A stretch of 19,342 nt of DNA, from positions 1-19,342 of the forward strand of contig JAYPYW010000060.1 in assembly GCA_038154685.1 (NCBI GenBank), in the 5' to 3' direction. This stretch comes from GCA-002722245 sp038154685. GTDB lineage: Bacteria > Bacteroidota > Bacteroidia > Flavobacteriales_C > GCA-002722245. Positions 7,486 to 14,613 of the stretch are shown piece by piece (positions within the stretch are counted from its first letter, which is position 1; every line of letters starts with the position of its first letter). Under the pieces are notes generated by a model. The model saw only the letters and a program-made list of their open reading frames with translations. It was not told where the DNA came from and searched no databases. The position numbers and the translations under genes are program-made.

Positions 7486-8505
7486 GTGAATTCCAATCAA
7501 AAAATATACGTTAACGGAAGGTTTTTAACCCAAAGGCCCACTGGAGTTCAGCGGTTTGCTTTGGATTTAGTTTTGGCTATTCAAGATAGTTTTGAATTAG
7601 AAATTTTAATTCCAAAAACTGACAGAATTATTCCAGAGGAATTAAACTCAAAAGTTACAACTGTAGAGGGTGGTTCTGGTCATTATTGGGAGCAACTTAC
7701 CTTGCCCCAATATCTCAAACAAAACGATGGGTTGTTGTTAAATCTATGCAATACAGCTCCTTTTTTGTGGAAGAAAAACTTGGTTACAATTCATGACTTG
7801 GCTTTTGAGAATAAAGATTGGGTGAACTGGAAATTTAGCTTGTTATATAAATTTTTAATTCCAAGAATAGCTAAGAGTGCCAAACACGTTTTCACGGTAA
7901 GTAATACAATTAAAACAGAGCTTTTAAACAGATATAAACTTGATGATAATTTAGTGTCAGTACTTTATAATCGAGTATCAGATGAGTTTTTAAATGCTGG
8001 AATTCAAGAGGTTCAAGGATTAAAAGATCCATTTTATCTAACTGTTGGGTCTTTAAATCCAAGAAAAAATTATCAGTGGTTAAGTGAGGTTTTTGCTAAT
8101 AATGAGTTGCCTAGATTAGTAATTGTAGGGGGAGAAGCACAGCAGTTTAAGGCTGCGAACGTTAATTTAAAAAACTGTAAAGTTCTTGGCTACACCTCAA
8201 TTGAGGAACTAAAGTGGCTATATGCGAATGCCGAAGGATATGTAAACTTTAGCTTGTACGAAGGTTTTGGAATTCCTACAATTGAGGCAATGGCCATGGG
8301 ATTGCCAATTGTTTGTTCTGACATACCAGTTAACAGAGAAGTGGCTGGGGAAGAGGTTTTGTATGCTGCTTTGAACAATGAAAAGGAATTAATTAAGCAA
8401 TTAAAAAGAGTTTCTTCGGAGCTAATAAATTATAATAATATTCAGAAGTTTCAGACCTTTGATGCGAGAAAGGTGTTCGAGAAAGTAATATGCGAGTTGC
8501 GATAG
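7486..8505 (+). CDS. Glycosyltransferase, GT4 family (GT-B fold)
   Basis: This 339-residue cytoplasmic glycosyltransferase probably moves a nucleotide-activated hexose, often mannose in close families, onto the growing lipid-linked glycan. Hallmarks: N-terminal VNGRFLTQRPTGVQRF with the Gly-rich acceptor loop, TIHDLAF (101-107), FTVSNTIK (136-143), the nucleotide-sugar segment VGSLNPRKN (187-195) with Arg193 and Lys194, and EGFGIPTIEAMA (259-270) with the EX7E pair Glu259/Glu267. The start is the GTG at 7486. An in-frame TAA lies immediately before it (7483-7485) and no ATG lies early in the frame, so GTG is the only sensible conventional start. The gene overlaps the next by 16 bases. Donor and acceptor cannot be told from sequence alone. 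Confidence 0.88.
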   Translation: MNSNQKIYVNGRFLTQRPTGVQRFALDLVLAIQDSFELEILIPKTDRIIPEELNSKVTTVEGGSGHYWEQLTLPQYLKQNDGLLLNLCNTAPFLWKKNLVTIHDLAFENKDWVNWKFSLLYKFLIPRIAKSAKHVFTVSNTIKTELLNRYKLDDNLVSVLYNRVSDEFLNAGIQEVQGLKDPFYLTVGSLNPRKNYQWLSEVFANNELPRLVIVGGEAQQFKAANVNLKNCKVLGYTSIEELKWLYANAEGYVNFSLYEGFGIPTIEAMAMGLPIVCSDIPVNREVAGEEVLYAALNNEKELIKQLKRVSSELINYNNIQKFQTFDARKVFEKVICELR

Positions 8506-9596
8506 TTCAAGATTGGTTAACCGTAAACGGAGGTGCTGAAAAGGTACTGAGGGAAATTATACATTGTTTCCCCGAGGCAGATTTGTTTGCTTTAATTGAT
8601 TTTATGCCCGAGGCGGAACGAAAGGATGTGCTTCATGGAAAAAGAGCAACTACATCCTGGTTACAAAAACTTCCTGGTGTTGAAAAATACTACAGAAATC
8701 TACTTCCCTTTTTTCCTAATGCAATTGAGAGTTTGGATTTTTCCGGATATGATTTGATTATCTCATCCTCATACAGCGTTGCCAAAGGCGTAAAGAAAAC
8801 AAATGAAAGCCAAACACACGTTTGTTATTGTCATTCTCCGGTTAGGTATGCTTGGGATTTAAAAGATCAGTATTTGGCAGAAATGCCTTGGTTGAAAAGA
8901 GTGGTATTTAAGTCGATAATAGGAAGGATCGCAAAATGGGATTTAAAAACAGCCAATAGGGTTGATTATTATATCGCTAACTCTGAAAACGTAAAAGAGA
9001 GGATAAAAAGAATTTACAAAAGGGAGTCGGAAGTTATATATCCGCCAGTTAATTTATCAGAATTTGTTTTTCATCAACCTAAAAAAGATTACTATTTCAC
9101 TTCTGCTCGATTAGTGCCATATAAGAAGGTGGATCTAATAGTAGAAGCCTTTAAGCAGCATCCTGATTTGAAGTTAATAGTTGGTGGGGATGGGCCAGAG
9201 TTGACAACTTTAAAGAAAATGTCGACAAATAACGTTCAATTTTTAGGATATTTGTCACAAGAGGAGCTGATAAAGCATTACCAAGAATCTAAAGCATTTA
9301 TTCTTGCCGCAAACGAGGATTTTGGAATCACAAGTTTGGAGGCTCAAGCTAGTGGGACACCAGTAATTGGATTAAGAGCCGGAGGATATTTAGAAACTGT
9401 AAAAGAAGGCGTTACTGGCGTGTTTTTTGATGAACAAAGTGCAGATAGCTTATCTGGTGTTATTACCAAGTTTGAAAATGATAACTTGATAATAGATGAA
9501 TTGAAATTAAAGGATCATGTGAATTCTTTCTCTGTAGAGGAATTCCGAAGAAAATTATTACTACTTGTCACAAAGTATTCAAAACGTAGCAAATAA
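8490..9596 (+). CDS. Glycosyltransferase, GT4 family (WbaZ-like)
   Basis: This 368-residue GT-B glycosyltransferase begins MRVAIVQDWLTVNGGAEKVL, the typical start of a subgroup often annotated as mannosyltransferases for O-antigen or exopolysaccharide. Further marks are LPGVEKYYRNLLPFFP (61-76), YCHSPVRYAWDL (113-124), the donor-side segment SARLVPYKKVD (205-215), GGDGPEL (232-238) and EDFGITSLEAQASGTPV with EX7E Glu276/Glu284. There is no membrane segment, so it should act at the cytoplasmic face on lipid-linked sugar. The ATG lies inside the 3' end of the preceding GT4 gene (16-base overlap), and its own 3' end overlaps the ligase-like gene by 32 bases, consistent with coupled translation. 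The exact sugar is unknown. Confidence 0.9.
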   Translation: MRVAIVQDWLTVNGGAEKVLREIIHCFPEADLFALIDFMPEAERKDVLHGKRATTSWLQKLPGVEKYYRNLLPFFPNAIESLDFSGYDLIISSSYSVAKGVKKTNESQTHVCYCHSPVRYAWDLKDQYLAEMPWLKRVVFKSIIGRIAKWDLKTANRVDYYIANSENVKERIKRIYKRESEVIYPPVNLSEFVFHQPKKDYYFTSARLVPYKKVDLIVEAFKQHPDLKLIVGGDGPELTTLKKMSTNNVQFLGYLSQEELIKHYQESKAFILAANEDFGITSLEAQASGTPVIGLRAGGYLETVKEGVTGVFFDEQSADSLSGVITKFENDNLIIDELKLKDHVNSFSVEEFRRKLLLLVTKYSKRSK

Positions 9597-10839
9597 AGTT
9601 CTGATAGGGTTAACCCTATTAACAGCTGTGTTTCCTTTAATTCCTATGCAGTTAACTTCGGTAATTGGCGTTGTTTGGTTTTTAATATCCATTTATACTT
9701 CATTTCAAAATTTTGAAAAACCCTTCCAATGGAAGAAGTTTATTTTGTTAGCTTCTCCATTTTTGCTGGCCTGTTTAGGTTTTTTATTTCTGGACAGTTC
9801 TGCGCGATCGCTTAAAGGCATTGAAAGAAATGCTATGTTTTTATTGATTCCCCTTGGGTTCTTGTTAAATGAATCTGTTTTCAATAAAAAGTTACTCTTT
9901 AAATGGATGTCGGTTTTCTTTGCCGTTGTTCTTTTTGCTTCGCTTAAGGGTCATATTCTTACCATTAATTTTGTGTTGGATTTTGCAAAGGAACAAGGCT
10001 ATGAGGGAAGGATATGGGATCTTTACAATCAGCCTTTTTTTCATCATCACTATAGGGTTGAGTATGCCAGTAATTCGGGTATCCATCCAACTTATTCTGG
10101 AATACTGATAACTATATCAATGTTGTTTTTTAATCAGCATTTCATAAATAATTGGAAAGGATATTTGCCTAAACATAAATTAGGGATAGGTTTGATTAAC
10201 CTAATTGGTGTTTTTTGTTTGGCGATGGTAACTGCAAGGACTCCTTTGTTAGGGTTCGTAGTTGGATCTGGAATTCAAGTAATTAATCTGGTAGGTTGGA
10301 AAAAATCACTCTTATACCTGCCATTGGCGGGAGTAGGGTTGTTTGGATTGCTGTATTTCGCTGTTCCAAGTTTTAAGCAAAAGGTTAATGAAATTGAGTT
10401 TTCAAACGTTAAAGAGGCGACAGTAGACAACAATAATTCATTTAACATTAGAACAGGGATTTTAAACTGTTCGATGGAGTTATTGTCGAAAAACTGGCTA
10501 TTTGGATTGGGAGTTGGAGGGACCTACGATGGTTTAAACAAATGTTACGAAGGTTTAGAATTTGAAACCTATCGAAAGGAAAAGTTTAACACCCATAATC
10601 AATACCTGGATTATTGGATAAGCTATGGGTTAATTGGGTTGATTTCATTGTTGCTTTTAATAAGTAATTCGATTTACTCAGCAATAAAGGGAGGATTTAA
10701 CGGTGTTTGGATAATTGTATTAGTGTTTGCAATTTCAATGTTAACAGAAAACGTTTTGTCTAGATATTATGGCGTGCTTCCTTTTGTAATTATAATTAGT
10801 TTTGTTAGCTTGAAGAATAAGGAATCAAAAGTTGGCTAA
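9565..10839 (+). CDS. O-antigen ligase / polymerase family membrane protein (WaaL/Wzy-like)
   Basis: This polytopic inner-membrane protein of about 424 residues has roughly ten hydrophobic segments. It shows the O-antigen ligase family hallmark of a large periplasmic loop (about 270-340) followed by THNQYLDYWISYGLIGL (343-359). His344 corresponds to the catalytically important His of WaaL-type ligases. VTARTPLLGF (about 223-232) carries the conserved Arg. The family either transfers undecaprenyl-linked polysaccharide to lipid A core or another acceptor, or polymerises repeat units. With an ABC exporter in the same cluster, ligation is the likelier role (inference). The proposed start is TTG at 9565, 32 bases inside the upstream gene. 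An ATG at 9646 would remove part of the first membrane segment, so the TTG is preferred. The protein is slightly unusual in having Asn-Thr-His-Asn at the motif. Confidence 0.85.
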   Translation: MSQSIQNVANKVLIGLTLLTAVFPLIPMQLTSVIGVVWFLISIYTSFQNFEKPFQWKKFILLASPFLLACLGFLFLDSSARSLKGIERNAMFLLIPLGFLLNESVFNKKLLFKWMSVFFAVVLFASLKGHILTINFVLDFAKEQGYEGRIWDLYNQPFFHHHYRVEYASNSGIHPTYSGILITISMLFFNQHFINNWKGYLPKHKLGIGLINLIGVFCLAMVTARTPLLGFVVGSGIQVINLVGWKKSLLYLPLAGVGLFGLLYFAVPSFKQKVNEIEFSNVKEATVDNNNSFNIRTGILNCSMELLSKNWLFGLGVGGTYDGLNKCYEGLEFETYRKEKFNTHNQYLDYWISYGLIGLISLLLLISNSIYSAIKGGFNGVWIIVLVFAISMLTENVLSRYYGVLPFVIIISFVSLKNKESKVG

Positions 10840-12205
10840 AAGGTATTCTCAGTATATTAAAATTGTGAATGTTATCATCGATTTCGCGATGATGAACTTC
10901 TCTTATATCCTTGCTTTTAAATTAAAATTAGGTGCGTTTCATTCGCCATTTTTGAGCATGTTGATGTACGTGAACCTTTCTTGGTTGTGTCTAATTCTTG
11001 TATTTAAACCTTATAAAGTTTCCCGTGTTACTTCAGTGTATAATGTTATTGGGAATTATTTAGGGATTATCTTTTTGCATGTCTTACTCACATTTGGATT
11101 TTATGTAATTCAAATCAGTCATCAATATTCAAGAGAGCTTTTAACTATCATGTATTCCATTCTCTTAACAGTTTTATTAGGATGGAAAGTTTTGTTCTTC
11201 CTTTCACTTAAAAGTTATCGAAGAAAGGGATTTAACTACCGAAGTGTTGTTGTAGTTCACAAAAAAGGAATTGATTCTGGGGTGGATGTTGTAATGCGAA
11301 GAAACCCTGAATATGGTTATAAGTTGGTTAAGGAGTTTTTTGTAGATACTGAAAACCACGAAACAATTAATAATGAGTTGATTGCCTTTTGTGAAGAAAA
11401 CAAAGTAGATGAAATTTTTTACTCAATTGCCTCTTTGAAGTATGGTAAAATGATTCAGCTGGTAAGGTTTGCCGAGGAGCATTTTATAAAATTCAATTTA
11501 GTTGGAGATTTCAAGGGATTCATGTTTCGTGGGTTTGAAATTCAAAACTTCGGTCATGTACCGCTTTTAAAAATCATCTCCATGCCATTGGACGATGTGA
11601 AAAACAGAATTATTAAAAGAGCGTTTGATGTTGTTTTTTCTTTAGCTGTGATCATATTTATTGCTTCATGGTTGTTCCCGATTCTGGCAATTTTAATTAA
11701 GCTTGATTCACGAGGGAAAGTATTTTTTAAGCAGAAAAGAACAGGTAAAAGCAATCAGCCATTTTGGTGTTTAAAGTNNNNNNNNNNGTTTAGAACCATG
11801 GTTGATAATGCACAATCCGACCAAATTCAGGCAACCGAGAACGATAAACGAGTAACTCGTTTAGGGGCTTTTTTAAGGAAAACAAGTTTGGATGAGTTAC
11901 CACAGTTTTTTAATGTTTTGGTAGGAGATATGAGCGTTGTAGGACCAAGGCCGCATATGCTTAAACATACAGAGGATTACACAGAGGATGTTGATCAGTT
12001 TATGATTCGTCACTCTATTAAACCAGGAGTCACGGGTCTTGCTCAAGCTAAGGGATATCGAGGAGAAATAAAGGTCCAAGCGGATAAAACTAACAGGGTA
12101 AAACTGGATAACTTTTATGTAAGAAATTGGAGTTTTTATTTTGATTTTGTAATAATAATGCAAACTTTGTTCAGCTTAATTAAGAAAGAACACAAGGTTT
12201 ATTAA
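10832..12205 (+). CDS. Polyprenyl-phosphate sugar phosphotransferase (WbaP/WcaJ-type), contains assembly gap
   Basis: This integral membrane enzyme would start glycan synthesis by transferring a sugar-1-phosphate from a nucleotide sugar to undecaprenyl phosphate. The N-terminal half has about four membrane helices, then a Rossmann-like central region (about 125-240), another hydrophobic stretch (VVFSLAVIIFIASWLFPILA) and the conserved catalytic domain: KVFFKQKRTGKSNQPFWCLK, FRTMVDNAQ, KTSLDELPQFFNVLVGDMS, VVGPRPHML and KPGVTGLAQAKGYRGE. The TTG start at 10832 overlaps the upstream gene by eight bases. No earlier ATG is available in frame. Ten Ns at 11778-11787 insert four undefined codons between LK and FRTM where the family has none, so the real protein is probably 453 residues. 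The sugar specificity (Glc, Gal or other) cannot be read here. Confidence 0.93.
   Translation: MAKRYSQYIKIVNVIIDFAMMNFSYILAFKLKLGAFHSPFLSMLMYVNLSWLCLILVFKPYKVSRVTSVYNVIGNYLGIIFLHVLLTFGFYVIQISHQYSRELLTIMYSILLTVLLGWKVLFFLSLKSYRRKGFNYRSVVVVHKKGIDSGVDVVMRRNPEYGYKLVKEFFVDTENHETINNELIAFCEENKVDEIFYSIASLKYGKMIQLVRFAEEHFIKFNLVGDFKGFMFRGFEIQNFGHVPLLKIISMPLDDVKNRIIKRAFDVVFSLAVIIFIASWLFPILAILIKLDSRGKVFFKQKRTGKSNQPFWCLKXXXXFRTMVDNAQSDQIQATENDKRVTRLGAFLRKTSLDELPQFFNVLVGDMSVVGPRPHMLKHTEDYTEDVDQFMIRHSIKPGVTGLAQAKGYRGEIKVQADKTNRVKLDNFYVRNWSFYFDFVIIMQTLFSLIKKEHKVY
11778..11787. other. Assembly gap (10 Ns) inside sugar transferase gene
   Basis: The left flank ends ...TTAAAGT and the right flank begins GTTTAGAACC. 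The flanks share GT, and merging them gives TTA AAG TTT AGA ACC (LKFRT), exactly the uninterrupted family consensus K-F-R-T/S-M. The Ns therefore probably mark an unmerged contig overlap, not missing sequence. Confidence 0.8.
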
Positions 12206-12207
12206 AT

Positions 12208-12984
12208 ATGGGTGTTAAAGAGGAAGAGGAATCGGGCCAATTTTTTAATCTGGTATATACTTTAGCCGTAAAAACGCTAAAACTTAAGTACAAAAATTCT
12301 CTTTTGGGATTTATGTGGAGTATGATCAATCCACTTATGTACCTCTTAATCTTCACTTTCGTTTTCAGTAACGTTTTTGTTGGGATAGATAGATATCCTT
12401 TGTATGCCTTAACAGGAATCGTTTTTTGGTCGTTTTTTTCCACATCAACCATCCAAGTAATCGAATCTATAATTAATAGTTCTGGGGTTATGAAATCCAT
12501 GAACGTAACTAAAATTGCCTTTCCAATTGGAGCGCAATTATCGGCTTTGTTTAGTTTGCTTTTAACCATGGTGCCCTTCCTAATTTTAATGTTCATTTTT
12601 GGATTACAAATAGGGTGGGAGTCGTTGTTGTTTTTCCCAATCTTAATTTTGTTTGCCTGTTTTACATTTGGATTGTCACTGTTTCTTTCAGCGTTGAACG
12701 TATACTTTAGAGATGTTCAACTAGCATGGACATCCTTATTGCCGGCTATTTTTTATTCGGCACCTATAGCATTTGCTTCTAATTTAATTCCAGCCAAGTA
12801 TGCTTGGCTTATTAAGTTAAACCCACTTTATTATTTTATTAATCTTTTAAGAGATGTTTTATACCACAATAGGTTGCCTGATTTACAAAACACGCTTATA
12901 GCAATTGTAATATCAGCGATTAGCTTAGTAGTGGGTGTATTTATCTTTAGAAGGTTAGAAAAAGGATTTGTTTCACAGTTTTAG
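12208..12984 (+). CDS. ABC-2 type polysaccharide export permease (Wzm/KpsM-like)
   Basis: This is a 258-residue inner-membrane permease with about six hydrophobic helices, the usual size and layout of ABC-2 polysaccharide and teichoic-acid exporters. Diagnostic stretches are LKLKYKNSLLGFMWSMINPL near the N-terminus (the amphipathic lead-in with the LG-x-x-W-x-x-x-x-P pattern), a central LFLSALNVYFRDVQLAW, and LNPLYYFINLLRDVLYH near residue 205-222. It should form a homodimer with the following ATPase and move lipid-linked glycan to the periplasm. The ATG lies two bases after the sugar transferase stop. Its TAG stop is one base before the ATPase ATG. Pairing with a dedicated ATPase and glycosyltransferases makes the export role firm, although the exported polymer is unknown. 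Confidence 0.92.
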   Translation: MGVKEEEESGQFFNLVYTLAVKTLKLKYKNSLLGFMWSMINPLMYLLIFTFVFSNVFVGIDRYPLYALTGIVFWSFFSTSTIQVIESIINSSGVMKSMNVTKIAFPIGAQLSALFSLLLTMVPFLILMFIFGLQIGWESLLFFPILILFACFTFGLSLFLSALNVYFRDVQLAWTSLLPAIFYSAPIAFASNLIPAKYAWLIKLNPLYYFINLLRDVLYHNRLPDLQNTLIAIVISAISLVVGVFIFRRLEKGFVSQF

Positions 12985-12985
12985 G

Positions 12986-13735
12986 ATGAAGGAGATAGCA
13001 ATAAAAGCAGTAGGATTAGATGTTAGTTTCATGGTGCAGCGCCAGGGAATTAACAACATCAAAGATTTCATTCTTACAATGGGAGTTAAAAGTCCTTTTG
13101 AAAAGAAACAGGTTTTAAGGGATCTTGATTTAACCATTTATAAAGGAGAATGCTTAGGTATTCTTGGAAAAAATGGATCTGGGAAAAGTACTTTTTTAAG
13201 AACCATAGCTGGAGTAATGGAACCAGATAAAGGAACATTAGAGGTAAATGGAAAAATAGCTCCTTTAATGGCGCTTGGTGTTGGTTTAGAGCCCGAGTTA
13301 TCTGGTTACGAAAACATCAAACTTGTAGCTGTTTTAATGGGGATGGGTAAGAAGGAGATTAAAGAATCCATCAATAAAATAATTGAGTTTTCTGAATTGT
13401 CTGAAGAAGCGATTGCAATGCAAGTAAAGAGATATTCATCAGGGATGATGTCACGTTTAGCGTTTTCAATTGCTGTTGCTACGGATCCTGAAATATTGAT
13501 TATTGATGAAGCTTTGGCAGTTGGAGATTTAGGATTCAGAAAAAAATGTGCTCAAAGAATCAATGAGATAAAAGAATCGGGAAGTACTATTCTATATGTT
13601 TCTCACCATTTAGCTGAGATCAAAAATATTTGTACTAGGGCTATCTTTTTAGAAGGGGGTAAAGTCAAACAAGAAGGTTCGGTTGAAGAGATTTGCGATC
13701 TTTACGAATCAACTTTAGTGAAAAAGAAGAAATGA
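12986..13735 (+). CDS. ABC transporter ATPase for polysaccharide export (Wzt/KpsT-like, no sugar-binding tail)
   Basis: This 249-residue nucleotide-binding subunit is the partner of the permease just upstream. Visible motifs are Walker A GKNGSGKST (61-69), signature YSSGM (150-154), Walker B LIIDE (171-175), D-loop AVGD and H-loop His207 in VSHH. The N-terminal KDFILTMGVK segment (27-36) before the core is typical of the polysaccharide and teichoate ATPase group. I chose the ATG at 12986, one base after the permease stop, over an upstream in-frame TTG at 12968. There is no C-terminal carbohydrate-binding domain like that of Wzt in O9a-type systems. Export is therefore more likely to be coupled to something other than recognition of a non-reducing-end cap. 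The TGA overlaps the next ATG by four bases (ATGA). Confidence 0.93.
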   Translation: MKEIAIKAVGLDVSFMVQRQGINNIKDFILTMGVKSPFEKKQVLRDLDLTIYKGECLGILGKNGSGKSTFLRTIAGVMEPDKGTLEVNGKIAPLMALGVGLEPELSGYENIKLVAVLMGMGKKEIKESINKIIEFSELSEEAIAMQVKRYSSGMMSRLAFSIAVATDPEILIIDEALAVGDLGFRKKCAQRINEIKESGSTILYVSHHLAEIKNICTRAIFLEGGKVKQEGSVEEICDLYESTLVKKKK

Positions 13736-14439
13736 GTTCTTGCACAGCAGTTATTACCTGTTTTAATGATGGGGCTTTTTTAGAAGAAGCTATTAAAAGT
13801 GTTGAAGATTCTTCCTTTAATACTGAAATCATTATAGTAGATGATTGTTCTACAGACGAGGCTACAAATCAGCTATTAGATAAGCTTTCCAATAATTATT
13901 CTGTAATTAAAATACCTCAAAACTCTGGCGTTGGTAATGCTAGAAATACAGCTATAAAACAAGCTAAAACAAAGTATGTTTTGCCTTTGGATGCTGATGA
14001 TATTGTTGATCCAGAATTTATTGGCAACGCTGTTAAATTTTTGGAAGGAAATAGTGAGCATGTCATGGTTTATGGAAATGTTCAAAGATTTGGAGCTGAG
14101 GAAGAATTGGTAACTCCACCTGAATTTAATGGTCCAATGTTATTAGCTGGGAACTACATAAATAACTCCAGTTTATTTAGAAAGGATGCTTGGGAGAAAA
14201 CAGGAGGTTACGATACTTCTTTGCCTAATTATGAAGATTGGGACATGTGGATCCAATTATATAAGCAGGGAGGGGTGTTTAAGAAGTTAGATGAAGTTGC
14301 GCTTAATTACCGTGTAAAGAAGGTATCTAAAATTGGTAAAACTAAGGATCCAGTTCATAGAGGAAATGTTGTGAAGTTTATTTGTGAAAAACACGTTGAT
14401 TTTTACAAACAACATGTTCCAGAAATTGTAGGGAACTAG
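13732..14439 (+). CDS. Glycosyltransferase, GT2 family (GT-A fold), ends at amber codon
   Basis: This 235-residue GT-A glycosyltransferase has all key elements: TAVITCFNDG start strand (5-14), nucleotide site DDCSTD (37-42), GVGNARNTAI (67-76), metal-binding DADD (87-90) and the catalytic-base region NYEDWDMW (166-173, Glu168-Asp169). It should add one sugar to the lipid-linked glycan. The start is the ATG at 13732, coupled by a 4-base ATGA overlap to the ATPase stop. An upstream in-frame alternative at 13693 would lie wholly inside the ATPase gene and is less likely. The reading frame ends at a TAG (14437-14439), but the same frame stays open for 56 further codons with protein-like character (see the adjoining feature). 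The core GT-A domain is complete without the extension, so the short form may be functional. Confidence 0.88.
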   Translation: MSSCTAVITCFNDGAFLEEAIKSVEDSSFNTEIIIVDDCSTDEATNQLLDKLSNNYSVIKIPQNSGVGNARNTAIKQAKTKYVLPLDADDIVDPEFIGNAVKFLEGNSEHVMVYGNVQRFGAEEELVTPPEFNGPMLLAGNYINNSSLFRKDAWEKTGGYDTSLPNYEDWDMWIQLYKQGGVFKKLDEVALNYRVKKVSKIGKTKDPVHRGNVVKFICEKHVDFYKQHVPEIVGN

Positions 14440-14610
14440 CATAGTGTAATCACTACAAACGAGCAAAAGTTAGCTGTTGTTAAAGGTTCAGATAATCTGG
14501 ATATGGCGGAGACTATTGTTCAATTGCAACAACAGTTGAAGGATCAAAAGGCATATTACGAAGGGAGTGTTTTTTGGAAGTTAAAAAGAATAGTTACTTT
14601 TTGGAAGTAA
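14440..14610 (+). other. In-frame coding-like extension of the GT2 gene beyond a TAG codon
   Basis: After the TAG, the GT2 frame continues for 56 sense codons to a TAA at 14608-14610, three bases before the next ATG. The predicted peptide contains a heptad-like helical stretch (MAETIVQLQQQLKDQ) followed by YYEGSVFWKLKRIVTFWK. I recognise this coil plus Y-x-x-S-x-(F/W)-K-L pattern from the C-terminal ends of many bacterial glycosyltransferases. This suggests a former or alternative 292-residue protein. Options are a recent nonsense mutation, a base error in the assembly, or partial readthrough. An internal ATG at 14503 would give only 35 residues and looks less likely as an independent gene. 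Confidence 0.6.
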
Positions 14611-14613
14611 TCC

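Noticed and set aside
11897..12163. Minus-strand 88-residue open frame
   Set aside because: It is the shadow of the conserved catalytic domain of the sugar transferase.
12180..12596. Minus-strand 138-residue open frame
   Set aside because: It is antisense to the ABC permease, whose membrane segments and family motifs are clear. It has no motifs of its own.
14503..14610. Separate 35-residue small gene from the ATG at 14503
   Set aside because: The frame is the same as the GT2 gene and is open right back to its TAG, with coding-like residues before the ATG, so an interrupted GT2 tail explains it better.
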